Source: Rattus norvegicus (taxonomy: Eukaryota; Chordata; Mammalia; Rodentia; Muridae). Taken from it: a DNA stretch of 64,000 nucleotides. The stretch lies in the NCBI RefSeq assembly GCF_036323735.1, contig NC_086022.1:71120702-71184701 (forward strand), written 5' to 3'. The notes under the pieces were generated by a model that saw only the letters and a list, made by a program, of their open reading frames with translations, searched no databases and was not told the origin of the DNA. Shown one piece after another: positions 22,101 to 36,695 of this stretch; position 1 is the stretch's first letter, and each line of letters begins with the position of its first letter. Both the position numbers and the translations under genes were made by a program.

Positions 22101-25100
22101 TGCTGCCTAAGGACATGAAATAAGTGTCCTACTTCATACACTCTTTTTTTTTGTTTGTTTGTTTCCTTTGAGCTAACTGCTAATTTTTAAAATGAAACAC
22201 TTGAAATCTTAATCCATATTTAAATCATTTGAGTAGAATGAAATTTACTTATTGGGGTATTGAAATTCTTGTATTCTTGTTTTTTAGATATAATTCGGGA
22301 GTGTGACATTGTTATATATTGTCTTGCTATGTTGAATAGCTTGCTCTGATTTATTTTCCATTATAAGTTTACTCCTAATAGTATTACTGTTCTGCATGTT
22401 CGTTTTACACCTACTACTCTGATGAGAGAAAGCAACACACCACAAACAACAATAACAACCACAACCACCACACCAATAACAACCAGATTTTTAGTTTCAT
22501 AACTCTCCACCGGAGATAGCATCTCCATCATCAATGTTTGGAAGATAAAAGAACTATGATAGTTATTTAAAAACTAAGAGTTTATATATTATTAGAATGC
22601 CCTGACATTCCCCTGCATTGGAGGTTCCAGCCTTGGCAGAACCAAAGGTTCCTAATCCCAAGGCCATCCTCTGCAGCTGGAGCCATGGGTTTGTCCACGT
22701 GTAGTCTTTGGGGAGTGGTTTGGTCCCTGGGAACTCTGGTTGGTTGGTATTGTTATTCTTAAGGGTTTGAAAGCCCCTTCAGCTCCTTCATTCCTTTCTC
22801 TAACTCCTCCAATGGGGACCACATTCTCAGTTCAATGGTTTGCTGCTAGCATTCACCTTTGTATTTGTGATGTTCTGGCTGAGGCCCTCAGGAGACAGCT
22901 ATATCAGGCTCCGGTCAGCATGCACTTCTTAGCTTTATCAATATTGTCTAGGTTTGGTGGCTGTATATATATGGGCTGGATCCCAAGTGGGGAAGGCTCT
23001 GAACAGCCATTCCTTCAATCTCTGCTCCTAACTTTGTCTACATATTTCCTCTTGTGAATATTTTTTGTTCCCCCATTTAAGAAGGACTGAAGCATCCGCA
23101 CTTTGGTTGTCCTTGAGCTTCATGTGGTCTGTGGATTGTATCTTGGATAATTCGACGTTTTAGGCTAATATCCACTTATCAGTGAATGCATACTATGTGT
23201 GTTCTTTTGTGATTGAGTTACCTCACTCAGGATGTTTTCTAGGTCCATCCATTTGCCTATGAATTTCATGAAGTCATTGTTTTTGATAGCTGATTAGTAC
23301 TCTATTGTTTAGATGTACCACATTTTCTGTATCCATTCCTCTGTTGAAGAACATCTGGATTCTTTCCAGCTTCTGGCTATTATAAATAAGGCTGCTATGA
23401 ACAAAGCAGAGCATTTTTCTTGACTATAGGTTGAAGCTTCATTTGGGCATATGCCCAGGAGTGAGTCCTCAGTTGTACAATGTCCAATTTTCTGAGGAAC
23501 CTCCAGACTGATTTCCAGAGTGGTTGTACCAGCTTGCAACCCCACCAACAATGGAAGAATGCTCCTCTTTCTCCACATCCTCCCCATCATCTGTTGTCAT
23601 CTGAGTTTTTCATTGGAGTTTATTCAGAGTGTTGTAAAGTAGAATCTCAGGATTGTTTTGATGTGCATTTCCCATACAACTAAGGATGTTGAGCATTTCT
23701 TTAGGCACTTCTCAGTATTCACTATTCCTCAACTAAGAATTCTTTGTTTAGCTCTCTACCCCATTTTTAATAGGGTAATTTGGCTGTCTGCAGTCTAACT
23801 TCTTTAGTTCCTTGTATATATATTAGCCCTCTATGAGATATAGGACTGGTAAAGATCTTTTCCCATTTTGTTGGTTGCCATGTTGTTCTAATGACAGTGT
23901 CCTTTGCCTTCCAGCAGCTTTGCAGTTTTATGAGATCCCATTTGTCGATTCTTGATCTTAGAGCATAAGCCATTTGTGTTTTTTATTTTTCAGGAAATTT
24001 TCCTCAGTGCCCATGTGTTCGAGGCTCTTCCCCAATTTTTATTTTATTAGTTTGAGTGTATCTGGGTTTACATGGAGGTCCTTGATCCAATTGGACTTAA
24101 GCTTTGTACAGGTTGATAAGTATGGATCAATTTGCATTCTTCTACATGCTGGCCTCCAGTTGAAGCAGCACTATTTGTTGAAAATGCTCTTTTTCTCCAC
24201 TGAACAGTTTTAGCTCTCTTCTCAAAGATGAAGTGACCATAGGTTTGTGGGTACATTTCTGGGTCTTCAATTTTATTCCATTTATCTACCTGCCTGTCTT
24301 TGAACCAATACCATAAAGTTTCTATTACTATTGCTCTATAATATAGCTTGAGATTAGAGATGGTGATGTGCCCAGAAGTTCTTTTGTTGTTGAGGGTAGT
24401 TTTCACAATCCTGGGGGGGGTTGTTATTACAGATAAATCTGAAAATTGCTCTTTCTAACTCTGTGAAGAATAGAGTTGGAATCTTGAGGGGATTGCATCG
24501 AATCTGTAGATTGCTTTTGGCAAAATGGCCATTTTTACTATATTAATCCTGCCAATCCATGAGCATAGGAGGTCTTTCCATCTTCTAAGCTCTTCTTTAA
24601 TTTCTTCAGAGACTTGAAGTTCTTGTCATACAGATCTTTTACTTGCTTGGTTAGAGTCACACTGAGGTACTTTATTATATTTGTGACTATTGTGAAGGGT
24701 ATCATTTCTCTAGTTTCTTTCTCAGCCTGTCTATCCTTTGAGTAGAGGAAGGCTAGTGATTTTTTGAGTTAATTTTATCCCCTGCCAGTTTACTGAAATT
24801 TTTTTTTATAAAACTTAGTAGTTCTCTGGTGGAACTTTTGGGGTCATTTATGTATACTATCATATCATCTGCAAACTGATATTTTGACTTATTTCTTTCC
24901 AATTTGTATCCCTTTGACCTCCTTTTGTTGTTTGATTGCTGTGGCTGGGATTTCAAGTACTGTATTTAATAAGTAGTGAGATAGTGGGCAGCCTTGTCTA
25001 GTCCCTGATTTTAGTGGAATTGCTTCAAGTTTCTCTCCATTTAGTTTGATGTTGGCTACTAGTTTACAGGATATTGCTTTTACAATGTTTAGGTATGGTA

Positions 25101-25976
25101 CCTGAATTCCTGATCTTTCTAAGACTTTTAACATGAAATGGTGTTGAATTTTGCCAAATGATTTCTCAGCATCTAATGAGATGAAAATTTGTTTTTTATT
25201 CCTTTGAGTTTGTTTACAAAATGGATTACATTGATGGATTTCCTTATATTGAACCATCCCTTCACCTCTGGGATGAAACTTACTTGATCATGATGAATGA
25301 TTGTTTTGATGTGTTCTTGGATTCAGTTTGCAGGAATTTCATTGAGTATTTTTGCATCAATATTCATAAGGGAAATTAGTCTGAAGTTCTCTTTCTTTGT
25401 TAGGTCTTTGTGTGGTTTAGGTATAAGCATAATTGTGGCTTCATAGAAGGAATTGTATAGTGCTCCTTTTGAGTTTGTGGAGAGTTTGGACAGTATTGGT
25501 ATTCAGTCTTCTATGAAGGTCTGATAGAACTCTGCAGTAAACCCATCTGGTCCTGGTCTTATGGTTGGGAGACTTTTAATAATTGCATCTATTTGTTTAG
25601 GAGATATGGGAGTGTTTTGATAGTTTATCTGGTCCTTCTTTAACTTTGGCACCTGGTATCTGTGCAGAAAATTGTCCATTTCATTCTGATTTTCCAGTTC
25701 TGTTGAATATAGTCATTTGTAGGAGGATCTGATGATTTTGTTAATTTCCTTGGATTCTGTTATTATGTATCCCTTTTCATTTCTGATTTAGTTTATTTGG
25801 ATACTCTCCTTGTGATCACAGGTTATTCTGGCTAAGGGTTTATCTATTTCTTGATTTTCTCAAAGAATCAGGTCCTGGTTTTATTTATTCTTTGTATAGT
25901 TCTTTTTTTCTACCTGGTTGATTAAAGTTCTGAGTTTGATTATTTCCTACCCTCTACTCCTCTTGGGTGTATTTGC

Positions 25977-25978
25977 TT

Positions 25979-26019
<41 letters not shown>

Positions 26020-26020
26020 C
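25977..26020 (+). repeat. (TTG)n microsatellite
   Basis: About 14 TTG triplets inside the antisense L1 ORF2 relic. Confidence 0.95.
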
Positions 26021-28279
26021 TAGAGCTTTTAGGTATGCTGTCAAACTGCTAATGTATGCTCTTTCCAATTTCTTTTTGGAGGTACTGACAGCTATCAGTT
26101 TTCATTTTAGCCCTGCTTTCACTGTGTCCCATAAGTTTGGGTATGTTGTGCCTTCATTTTCATTAAATTCTAAGAAGTATTTTTAATTTCTTTCTTTATT
26201 TCTTCCTTGACCAAGTTGTCATTGAGTAGAGCGTTGTTCAACTTCCATGGATATGTGATTTTTCTGACATTTTTACTGCTATTGAATGCTGGTCGGCCTC
26301 AGTCCATGGTTATTTGATAGGATGCATGACATTATTACAGTCTTCTTGTATCTGTTGAGACCTGTTTTATGATAAGGTCAGTTTTGGAGAAGGTACCATA
26401 AGGTGCTGAGAAGAATATATATTCTTTGGTTTCAGGATGAAATGTTCTACAAATATCTGTTAAAACCATTTGTTCATAACTTCTGTTAGTTTCTCTATGT
26501 CTCTGTTTAATTTCTGTTTCCATGATCTGTCCATTGATGAGAGTGGGGTGTTGAAATCTCCCACTATCATTGTGTGAGGTCCAATGTGCCTTTAGTAAAA
26601 GGCTTTGAGCTTTAGTAAGGTTTCTTTTATAAATGTAGGTACCCTTGCATTTATAGCATAGATATTCAGGATTGAGAGTTCATCATGGTGGATTTTTCTG
26701 TTGATTTACATGAAGTGTCCTTCCTTATCTTTTTTAATAACTATAGGTAGATAGTCCATTTTATTCTATATTAGAATGGCTACTCCAGCTTGTTTCTTGG
26801 GACAGTTTGCTTGGAAAATTGTTTTCCAGTCCTTCACTCTGACATAGCATATGCTTTTGCCACTGGGTTGTATTTCCTGTATGCAGCAAAATGCTGGGTC
26901 CTGTTTATGTATCCAGTCAGCTACTCTATGTCTTTTTATTAGGGAATTGATTCCATTGATGTTAAGAGATGTTAAGAAATAGTGATTGTTGTTTTTGTTA
27001 TTATTGTGTTAGACATAGAATTATGTTTGTATGGCTCTCTTGGGTTTGTTGCAAGAAGATTACTTTCTTGCTTTTTCTATGGCATAGTTTCCCTCCTCGT
27101 GTTGGCGTTTTCCATCTATTATCCTTTGTAGGGCTGGATTTGTAGAAAGATATTGTGTAAATTTCTCATGGAATATCTTGTTTTCTCCATCTATGTTAAT
27201 TGAGAGTTTTGTTGGGTATAGTAGCCTGGGCTGGCATTTGTGTTCTCTTAGGGTCTATATGACATCTGCAGAGGATCTTCTGGCTTTCACAGTCTCTGGT
27301 GAGAAGTCTGCTGTAATTCTGATTGGTGTGCCTTCATATTACTTGATCTTTTTTCCTTACTGCCCTTAATATTCTTTCTTTTGTGTGCATTTGGTGTTTT
27401 GACTATAATGTGATGGGATGAACTTTTTTATGGTCCACTCTATTTGGAGTTTTGTAGGTTTCTTGTATATTTATGGGCATCTCTTTTTCTTAGGTTAGGG
27501 AAGTTTTTTTCCATAATTTTGTAGATGATATTTACTGGCCTTTAAAGTTGAGTGTCTTTGGTCTCTTCTCTACCTATCATCCTTAGGTTTGATTTTCTCA
27601 TTGTGTGCTGGTTTTCCTCTATGTTTTGGGTTAGGAGCACTTTGGCATTTCATATTTTATTTGATGCTTGTGTCAATGTTTTCTATGGTATCTTCTGCTC
27701 CTGAGATTCTCTCTTCTATATCTTATATTCTGTTGGTGATGCTTGTGTATATGACTGCTGATCTCTTTCCTAGGTTTTCTATCTCCAGGGTTGTCTCTTT
27801 TGTGATTTCTTCATTATTTCTATTTCCATTTTTAAACCATGGATGATTTTGTTCAATTCTTTACCTGTTTCGTTGTGTTTTCCTGTAATTAAATGATTTT
27901 TGTGTTTCCTCTTTAAGGGTTTCTACTTGTTTACCTGTGTTGTCCTGTAATTCTTTAAGGGAGTTATTCATGTCTTTCTTAAAGTCCTCTATCATCATCA
28001 TGAGATGTGACTTTAAGTCCAGATCTTGCTTTTATAGTGTGTTTGGATATCCAGTGTTTGCTTTGGTGAGAGAACTGGGCTCTGATGATGCCAAGTAGTC
28101 TTGGTTTCTGTTGCTCAATTCCTGGGCTTCGCTCTTGCCATCAGGTTGTCTCTGATGTTAGCTTGCCTTGCTGTCTCTGACTGTGGCTTGATCATCCTGT
28201 AAACCTGTGTGTCAGCACTCCTATAGACCTGTTTTCTTTCATCCAGATCTGGGTACAGAGAGCTTTGGGACTGGGTCAG

Positions 28280-29235
28280 TTTTGGGCAAAGGCAGAAACT
28301 GGAAGGGTCTTTTCCCAGACTATTCCTGGATTTCTGTGTCCTGAGGTCTGCAGGCAGGCTACTTAGAGAAGAGTTATTCTTACCTCTGCTCTAAGGTGTG
28401 TCAGCATTCCTGGCAATTGGCTTTTAGTTCTGGGCACAGGCAGAAACCGGAAGTGTCCTGCCCCTGACTGCTTCTAGGTTCCTGTGCCCAGAGGGCACAG
28501 AGGGCACTAGGTGGCTTCCTCTTGGGCCAGGAGTGTGAGCAGAAGTAGTTGTCTCCTCTGAGCTCTCAAGATTGTTCTCACTTCTGGGAGCCCGGTTCTT
28601 TCCCGCACGGGATTTGGGGACAGAGAATGGTGGGACTGGTTCAGCTCCAGTCACTGGCTGAAAACAGAGCAGTCTCTCTCTGCTCCTAGGTTCCTGTATC
28701 CAGAGGGCACTAGACAGTTCCTTTTGGGACAGAAATATGAACAGAAGTGGCAGTCTCCCCCGAACTCTTATGATTGTTCACACTTCTGAGAGTCCAGCTC
28801 TCTCTCCCACGGGATTTGGGTACAAACTGCTGTGTGACCAGTTCAGGACTGGGAACAGGAAGAAACCAGAAGTGTCCTGTCCCAGACTGCCCCTGCATTT
28901 GTGTTCCCTGAGGCCTGTGCAGGTCTCTTGGAGAAGAAGAGTTGGTCTTAACTCTGTTCTAAGGTATTTCAGCGCTCCTAGCAACTGGCTTTCAGCTTTG
29001 GGCACAGGCAGAAACTGAAAGAGTCCTGTCCCTAACTGCTCCTAATATCCTGTGCCCAGAGGGCACAGAGAGCACTAGGTGAGTTCCGCTTGAGTCAGGA
29101 ATGTGAATAGAAGTAGTTGTCTGCTCTGAGCTGGTCAGGATTGTCTGTACTTCTGAGAGTCCAGCTCTCTTCCCCACATGAGTTCAGTACAGAGAGCTAT
29201 GGGATCAGTTCAGCTCCAGGTGCAGGCAGAAAGCA
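28280..29235 (-). repeat. L1 5' UTR monomer array
   Basis: Related blocks recur: GGCAGAAACTGGAAGGGTC at about 28,291, similar ones at about 28,439, 28,857 and 29,007, and a weaker one at about 29,220. AGAGGGCAC and CTTCTGGGAGCC-type blocks recur between them. Spacing alternates roughly 150 and 210 bp. Rodent L1 monomers act as promoter units; these are diverged. Confidence 0.7.
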
Positions 29236-32200
29236 GAATGCTTAAAATTTTAAAATATGTTTTCTTAGCTACACTCTAGAGGTGTTACTACACACCATTT
29301 CCCAAGGTTATGCCCCAATATACTTAAGCAACCTGTGCAGTGCCAATAAATTATTATTATCACCTACCTGTTGTGTGATAAATAGATCTGTTTTGTTGTT
29401 AACTCAGGATAGAATAATGAAGTCTTAAGTTTTAAGTGGGACCCTTAAACTTCAGTTTGATAGAGCTCAAGTTGAGTACAACCAATTCCTTTTTCAACAT
29501 TAGAGGCAAAACTTCATTAGGAAAGTTAATTTATTTTAGAGTTACTTCTCTTTATTTTGCTTTTTTAATATATAAGCATATATATTTTAATTATAAGATT
29601 ATTAAAATGAGAAATATTGAAATCGTGCTGTTGCAATAAAATAAGAAGCATGATATATATCGTTTGGAATTGGATCAGGTAACCTAGTAGTATTTCATAA
29701 AAAATTATTTCATTCAAATGTTACTTTTATATTTATAAATATATTTATTTTATTGAGCTCCATAGATAATATCTTCATATTTTTATAAGCTAAAGCAGTG
29801 GAAGGGTGATTATTCATATGCTAGATGACAGAATTATTTTATTTCAAAAATTTAGGAGGTGGGTTTGTTTTGTTATAAACTCATGATAGAATAAGGAGCC
29901 CTTCATTAATCCCTTATTTGCATAGTTCCTTCTTATGCAAGTGTTCATTGTATTGTCACCTTCTCAAAGAGAATATCCCTGCCCACTCACCCTAATAACC
30001 ATATCATATTCATGATTTACCCTCACTTGTAAACACCTAGTCATTATTTTGAAAACAAAATATATATATATGATAGATAGATGATACATAAATTAGTTAT
30101 GCTTATTTTCTTTCTGAGTTTAGATTTTATATTCTCATGTGTGTATTGACTAACAAGTATACATATATAAGTTAAATGGAAACAAAATTCTATTCTTTCC
30201 CCTTTGTTTCTATTCACTATAAGCATAGAAGTCCTGAAATATACCAGAAATTACATAAATATTTGTTAATTAAATATAACTTGAGTAAAGGAAAAAGTTA
30301 CCAATTAGTAGTGGATTTCCTCACAAATAAAACCTTTACACAATATTCCAATAGAATGTCAGGCAGGCATAGGGACATAGCCGTAAGCCTAGCATTATCA
30401 CTCAAGAACTGAGGCAAGAGAATTATCAATATGAGTATAGCACATACTGTTAGAGATTCTGTTTCCAAATCCAAAATTAGCAAGGTGGTTCTAAAAGGAA
30501 AGTTCTAAAAATTATTTATTTGAACAAAGTTCTGTACTTGATTAAGGTTACCAACGTGTATGTACCCACTTTCCCTCTGATGCCTTTCCCAAGGTTGTGA
30601 AACACAGCAGATGTTTTGCATTTGGACAGGCAAAGCCAGGAACTGGCTCAAACACAGTGATTTTAATGTACAAGGTTTTTCACACTGACATCATACTGGT
30701 TCCTGGGCTGGTGGACAATCCTTCTATGGTGCTTGGATATCTTTACAAGATATTTCTAATCCTGTTAATCTAGAAAATATCATTTATCAGCTGATGACAT
30801 AGTATACACATCTTTTGAATCAAAGTCAAGTGGAAGAACATACTGACTGGTTGAATTTAATATCAAATGTCATCTGTGTTATGTAATATGAATGTAGTAG
30901 GATATAATATATACATAGAATATATACATATATATTATATATACAATATGCACATATAATATACATATATATAATATATAATATATAATATATTTGCATT
31001 AAACTTTCATCTAATGGATGTCACTGGTGCTTCCATAGTGACAGTCTACATAGAGAACACTCCAAGCCCTACATTTAATCTCAATTCATTAAACAATTCC
31101 GACAAACACAGAAGGTGAGTAGAGAAGAGTGACTGCTGTATAAAGATAAACTTTCATCATTTCATTGTACTGCATGGCTACTCTTTAATAATCAGAATAC
31201 TGTAACTGGTAGTCTTTCTCTTTAATAATCACATCACTATGATAAATGGTTTCAGATAATGAGTAAAAAATGCAAATAGCACCCCCTGAATATGAAACTT
31301 TCATATTTGTGTTGAGTTCAAAATAGGCAATAGGAAAAAGGGTGTGAGAGTATGTAATAGTCAGACTTATCACTGTGAATGGGCACCTAATATAAGTAAC
31401 TTATAAGAATGAATCATTTATTTTGTAAAACAGATTCAGAAGCTTCCTGCCATAGTCTTTGGCTCTGTTTCTTCTGTACCTATAAGGATGAACCTTATAC
31501 ATCTTACTATGAACAGGACAAAGAGACTCAATGGGAGAGAGTATCTGGGCAAAACACTGGCACAAGGACAAATACAGTGATGTAGTATTTCCCACAGAGT
31601 GGTCCTATATTCTACTTTTTCCAGATCATCCCTAAATAGCATAAAGAGTTGTATACAATGTCTTCCACAGGGAGTTTGTGTGGGGTATTTCACACAAATC
31701 ATAATGTTTTAACCCTGCCCATCAACGACTAATGCTTAGTTTTTCATTCAAGGGCATCATCTGGTGAATCTCAAAGTATAGTGACTGTTACAATGTTTCA
31801 AAGTCTCAGAACTAGTATGTCCTCTGAGATCTAAGACTTTCTTCTCTCTAACTGAACAGCAACTAAAATTACTAATTTCCCACACATTAAAACACATTGC
31901 ATATCATCTCATTGTAAGAAAATAGGGTGGAAGGTTGTGATAATGCAAAAATGTGACCTGGAACAGCATGCAGTAAATTTAGGTCCAAGGTCAAGCATTT
32001 GGGCTTCTTGGGATATTAAGTAAACTGTGAATGGCACAAGAGCTTGGACAGCCAATTCTTTCTGGTTGCAGCCTATGTGGCCTCTCTGTTAGTCCAGCTC
32101 TACTAATTTTCTCCAGCTTCCCTCCAGCTGCCCTTAGGTAAGAGAACATTATTTCAAAGGTTCAGCCTTACCATAGGTGCAGAAGCAATAGGGCCAAGGA

Positions 32201-32728
32201 CTGCATCATGAAACTTCTGAACATGTGATCCAAAATAAATGATTCATTTTATGTTACTTGCACTAGGTGTCCAGTCACAGGGATATGTCTATATTCTTGG
32301 CAACTGTAACATGCTGGGGTCTTGACTGTGTCAGCTTCCTTTTTGTACTACCTTCTCCCAAGCTACCTACCCTGGACTCTGACAAGGGTACATATTGTAA
32401 GACATCTCTGGTCTTCTGAAATTTTTAAATGAAGTTCCTTGAAACTATGAATGAAATTTCTTAGAAAGAGGACACATGTGATGTTGAATATTTTACAGGA
32501 TGATTAACTTATTAGAACTCAGAGATGTGGAGTTCAATGTTTCAGGTTCAAAGCCTACTTACAATTTATCTTGCTCTCCCTTTAATAGTCATCCCTTGAC
32601 CGACTGATGACATTGAGTAATACATTTTGCAATATAGTGACATAGTGTTGAATTTGGTCCCAATAACTCAGAAGATAAGGATGTCATCAGAACATATAAA
32701 GCTTATAGTTGAGGGTTTCCAGTATAGC
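29236..32728. other. AT-rich stretch without genes
   Basis: Contains a degenerate B1-like fragment at about 30,370-30,480 (CCGTAAGCCTAGCATTATCA, ACTGAGGCAAGAGAATTATC) and an (AT)-rich tract at about 30,910-30,990. No coding frame has a family signature. Confidence 0.5.
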
Positions 32729-33212
32729 ATTAAATAATTAAAAAGTGAAGCACCATCCCACACTACTGCCACACTACTACAACGCTAATCTCTAGCCTGG
32801 CAGTCCTGAAATTTTTCGACCCAACTTGCTAAGTTTCCATGATGGGTTACTACCATGCCAGCCCCATGCATCCAAATTCTGCGCGTATCCCATACCTTTC
32901 TCTTGAACTCAGTTGAGTTACTGCAGGAAGGCAAATACCACAAAACTTAATTTAGAAACAACAGGTAACTCAGTCGCTGGGTGCAACCATTAACATCTTA
33001 ATTAGTAAGCCATACTATGCTAAATCTGCCATCTAACTGGGAGCATCTAGTTTGATACATTTTCAACCCAAGTTCTCTCTCTCATTTCCCAAAAGCTTCA
33101 AGTCCCTTTTCTCTTCCTCTCTTTCCACCTCTGACCTGGAAGTCCCACCTAATCCTCCCCCAGTGATTGGTTCCCTGAAATCTTTATTCATTAGAGGTTG
33201 GTCCTTGCCACA
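32729..33212 (-). repeat. LTR-like direct repeat, left copy
   Basis: About 484 bp, matching 35,556-36,014 in the same orientation. In reverse complement it begins TGTGGCAAGGACC and ends ...AATTATTTAATG. Shared blocks include GCCCCATGCATCCAAATTCTG, ACCTTTCTCTTGAACTC and TCTCTCTCTC. Probable LTR of a minus-strand element. Confidence 0.6.
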
Positions 33213-35555
33213 TATCATCCTTTCTGGCCAATTAAAAAAAGAACATTCTCTCAAATGTAAGTTGAGCACAACTATTATCATTCTGTAATTTACAAAGTAC
33301 AAAATACACCTAATACCCAATTTATCATTGTCAATTAAATAGAACATTCTATTATCTATCCTAACTTAAGAAAGGCTTAAAAATCTATGTGTTATGTCCT
33401 GGTTAGCTTGTAAACTATCTGAAAAGTATTTAATTGTATGTTTTCTCAATGCTAAATAACCTGAGTTGGTTATGAGACTATAATTAATCTTCAACCCCAT
33501 CAGAAATCTGAGAGCCACTAATAATAACTAAAAATAAAGGAAGACTAATATAGCTTCTAGAACTGAGACAAGTTGTAGAGACAGCTGTCTATCCCTGTTG
33601 GCAATAGGTTGGAGGATCAGTCTTTAGCCTCTGGCCAGGGATCATCTGAGAGACCTTTATAATGCAGAATTTTGAAAGACTGATTACTCTGACTTGACAG
33701 AGATTATCAGTCGACTATTCCTCATAGTGTGTCCTTTTTCTGGACAGTATTTTGTCTATACATGAAATAGGCAATTTCTGCCCAGTAGCTACCTTTCCAC
33801 AATGTGTAACTTTACCTGGAGGTGGATGGTCATTTCCTCTTTGAATCCATAAAAGGGGAATTATTAGGAGTAGTTATGTCTCGACAAATGATAAATAATA
33901 TTAAATGTCACATTCTGTAGATTTCTAATGTTTTTAAAAACTATCTATGTAAGGTAATCTGGACTTATGTCTGTTAACAATTATTTCTAATAAAATTATC
34001 TTGGAAACACCCTAACAGTAAACTCAGAGCCATGAATTTGCTACCTGACCATTAATTCACATGTTTAATCATCTCAGATCAGTTTGTGGTGGCATTAATA
34101 GAAGAACTTGGCCCAAGTCTTGTATTTTTAAAATTTTTATATCAATAGAAGAAATTTATGCCAATGAAAACTCTGATTCTGAATCAAAGCACATTCTGTA
34201 CCAATGTGAGAAATTATAACTTCAACTTAGTAACAACTATAAGGATTTCTACGAAATGTGATTATGGTTGTACAGTCAATTCTAGCTAATTCTTCCCTGT
34301 TAAATTATGGCCACTTCAAAATTTTCCCCCCAAAAAAGCCCTTAGAATAACCACTTTCAGCCTCCCAAAATTTAGGGAATTGGCCGACGATTCTTCATAA
34401 CTTCTTCAAGGGCATTGAGATATCTTTGGGGGTGGTAGGAAAACTGGGGGAGTTGTTTGGCCTTAAAAAGCCCACACCAATTGCTGTAGTCTCTAATGTC
34501 TGTCCTGACTGGATTCAGCTGAAAGTTCCTGAGAAAAGTTCAAGCAGGTCAGTTCGGCACGTCTGATGATGAGACTCACCAAAGCTATACACTCTGTAAT
34601 ATACAAATCTCAAAACAACATTTAAGTATCATCAAAATATCTGTATGGATTATATCAGTCTCTGTAACTTGTACAAACTGGTTAGGTGACATTTTGTTCT
34701 GTTTTTGTTTTATTCTCTTGAATCTAGTTCTTCTACAGGTCTCCCTCTATCAATTCTGATCCATGTAGCTCTGAAAGATGTCTAGAGCCTAATCACCTTT
34801 TCTAAAACTGCAAAGATAAAATATTTTTCCCAAATCAGTGTATCCAGAAACTTCAGTCAGCAACCAGAAAAGCTTGTATGTTGTATTGTTTCCCAGAGAA
34901 ATAATATAACCACAAAACTCAAAATCATACCCATTTTGAAAATTAAAAAAATTCAAAACAAATGATGTAAACTAAAATACCGCATGAGCCTATTCTTAGG
35001 CTTTTTCTAATTTGTCATACCAAGATATTAACCCAAAATTCCTGTGGAGCCCACAAAGAATATGAGTTTCCTGCAGACTACATATACTATCTATTTGTTA
35101 TGCTTTCTACTTGGAGCCTCAGACTTCTATTTATTAATCTTTTATAATATCTACTTCTTACGCTCTCTACCTGGAGTTACAGTTTTTTATTTTTCTTATC
35201 TTAGTTCTGAACCACAGCCGAAATTCCCATGCAATTCAGACAAACTCTGTATATAAATCTACCCTAAAATATATCCTAAAAGCAAATAAACCAGCCTTTG
35301 GATTAAATCATACTCCAATCAACATTGGCCAAGGCAGCAGGCAGCTCCATTTTCTGGTTCTCTGACTCAGAGCTATGAGCAGAGAGTCTGCTTGTGTTTC
35401 TTTGTTCCGAAGTATCCTACTTGGGTTCCCTGCTTGAGTCCATGTGACTCGTCCCACTGCCATCTTTCTCTCACTTAGTATATAAAACTCTCTCAGGCTG
35501 GTAATCTTAAATTTCTAGTGGATTCTTGCCTAACACATTGGATCATCACCTGCAG
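33213..35555. other. Interval between the two LTR-like copies
   Basis: 2.3 kb with no gag, pol or env-like frame and no convincing primer-binding site. It is either the worn interior of a non-autonomous element or unrelated DNA between two solo copies. Confidence 0.4.
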
Positions 35556-36014
35556 TGTTAAATAATTAAAAAATGAAGCACTGTCCCACACTATCGTCAT
35601 CTAATATTTAACCCTGCGGTCTTGAAATCTTTCCACTGGACTTGCTAAGTTACCATGGCAGGTTGCTAACACATTAGCCCCATGCATCCAAATTCTGGAT
35701 GCCCTGTACCTTTCTCTTGAACTCCGGAGAGACACTGTGTGAAGGAAAACACCACACAAACTTAGTTTAGAAACTACAGGTAACTCAATCGCTGGGTGCA
35801 ACTATTAACATCCTAATTAGTAAGCCATACTAAGTTAAATCCTCTGGTGGCAGATCCTGGGGATCCGCCATCTAACGGGGGGGGGGTCTAGTTTGTTACA
35901 TTTGTTACATCTTCAACCCCAAGCTCTCTCTCTCCTGTCCCAAAACCTTAAGTCTCCTTTCTCCTCCTCTTTCCACCTCCGACCTTTATTCATTAGGGGA
36001 AGGTCCTTGCCACA
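35556..36014 (-). repeat. LTR-like direct repeat, right copy
   Basis: About 459 bp. The reverse complement starts TGTGGCAAGGACC and ends TTATTTAACA, i.e. canonical TG...CA ends. It carries an ATAAAGG poly(A)-like block. Clearly diverged from the left copy, so old. Confidence 0.6.
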
Positions 36015-36695
36015 AACGGTAACCTAGAATTCTGACATTTACAACAATGTATTTGAAAAGGGTCTTGACTTATGGTTTCTTTGATCTGCTCCAGAAAATT
36101 CAAGAAATAGTAATTTTATTAGATGATAAAATTTGAATAACAAAGTCTGTGATCTAGACTAGACCGTGGTTGCTCATAATCGGCTCTGAAATAAGCTATA
36201 AATCTCTTAGCTCCGTTGATATAAAGTTCTTATTTTAATTTTGTGCTAGTTTATTCCTTTGTTTGACTTTTTGTTTGTTTGTTTGGTTGGTTAGCTGTCT
36301 GGTTAATTGCATTAATAATTATGGGACCCAAATGTGGAGACTCCAGAATGATTTACTTCGTACTACCAGACTTATTTATATCAGAGGCAGATATTAGCTG
36401 GACTCTTGGGTCCAAGTATTCTTGCTGCCTCCTCTGATGTGTGTTCATTATTTATTTCTGGGTTTTAGCTCCTTTAGAGGAATTTTAATCCAGTAGCATG
36501 ATTACTCTGGCAAGGGATCACATCAAAAGATGTGATCTGCCTGGAATGAAGGTAAGTTATACACATTTAATCCCTATGGTTAAAACACTCACCTTTAATA
36601 CCTCTGGCTGGAGTGTACACATGCTTTTAGTACATGCCTCTAATCCCAAACAATGAGGTCTATTTGAGAGACAAGGTTACTAATCAAGAAAGATT
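36015..36695. other. No gene; possible SINE relic
   Basis: CATGCCTCTAATCCCAAAC near 36,640 recalls a B1-type block. Nothing else is recognised. Confidence 0.4.

Larger units (their letters stand above)
22590..29235 (-). mobile_element. Near full-length but decayed L1 (Lx-type), antisense
   Basis: Reading the minus strand from right to left: 5' UTR with tandem monomers (about 29,235-28,100), ORF1 relics (about 28,050-27,060; the coiled-coil and C-terminal parts are recognisable), ORF2 (about 26,900-23,200; fragments include ...SLDAEKSFGKIQHHFM..., ...TRQGCPLSHYLLN... and ...FADDMIVYINDPKSS...) and a 3' UTR to about 22,600. Both ORFs are broken by many stops, so it is dead. At about 6.6 kb it is the largest single insertion between Trbv30 and the trypsinogens. 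Confidence 0.9.

Noticed and set aside
28280..29235. Regularly spaced repeats resembling a CRISPR array
   Set aside because: Units are 150-210 bp, diverged and sit at the 5' end of an L1; they are L1 promoter monomers in a mammalian genome.
22590..29235. Treating the antisense L1 ORFs as working genes
   Set aside because: ORF1 and ORF2 are broken into many short frames by stops and frameshifts; the element is dead.
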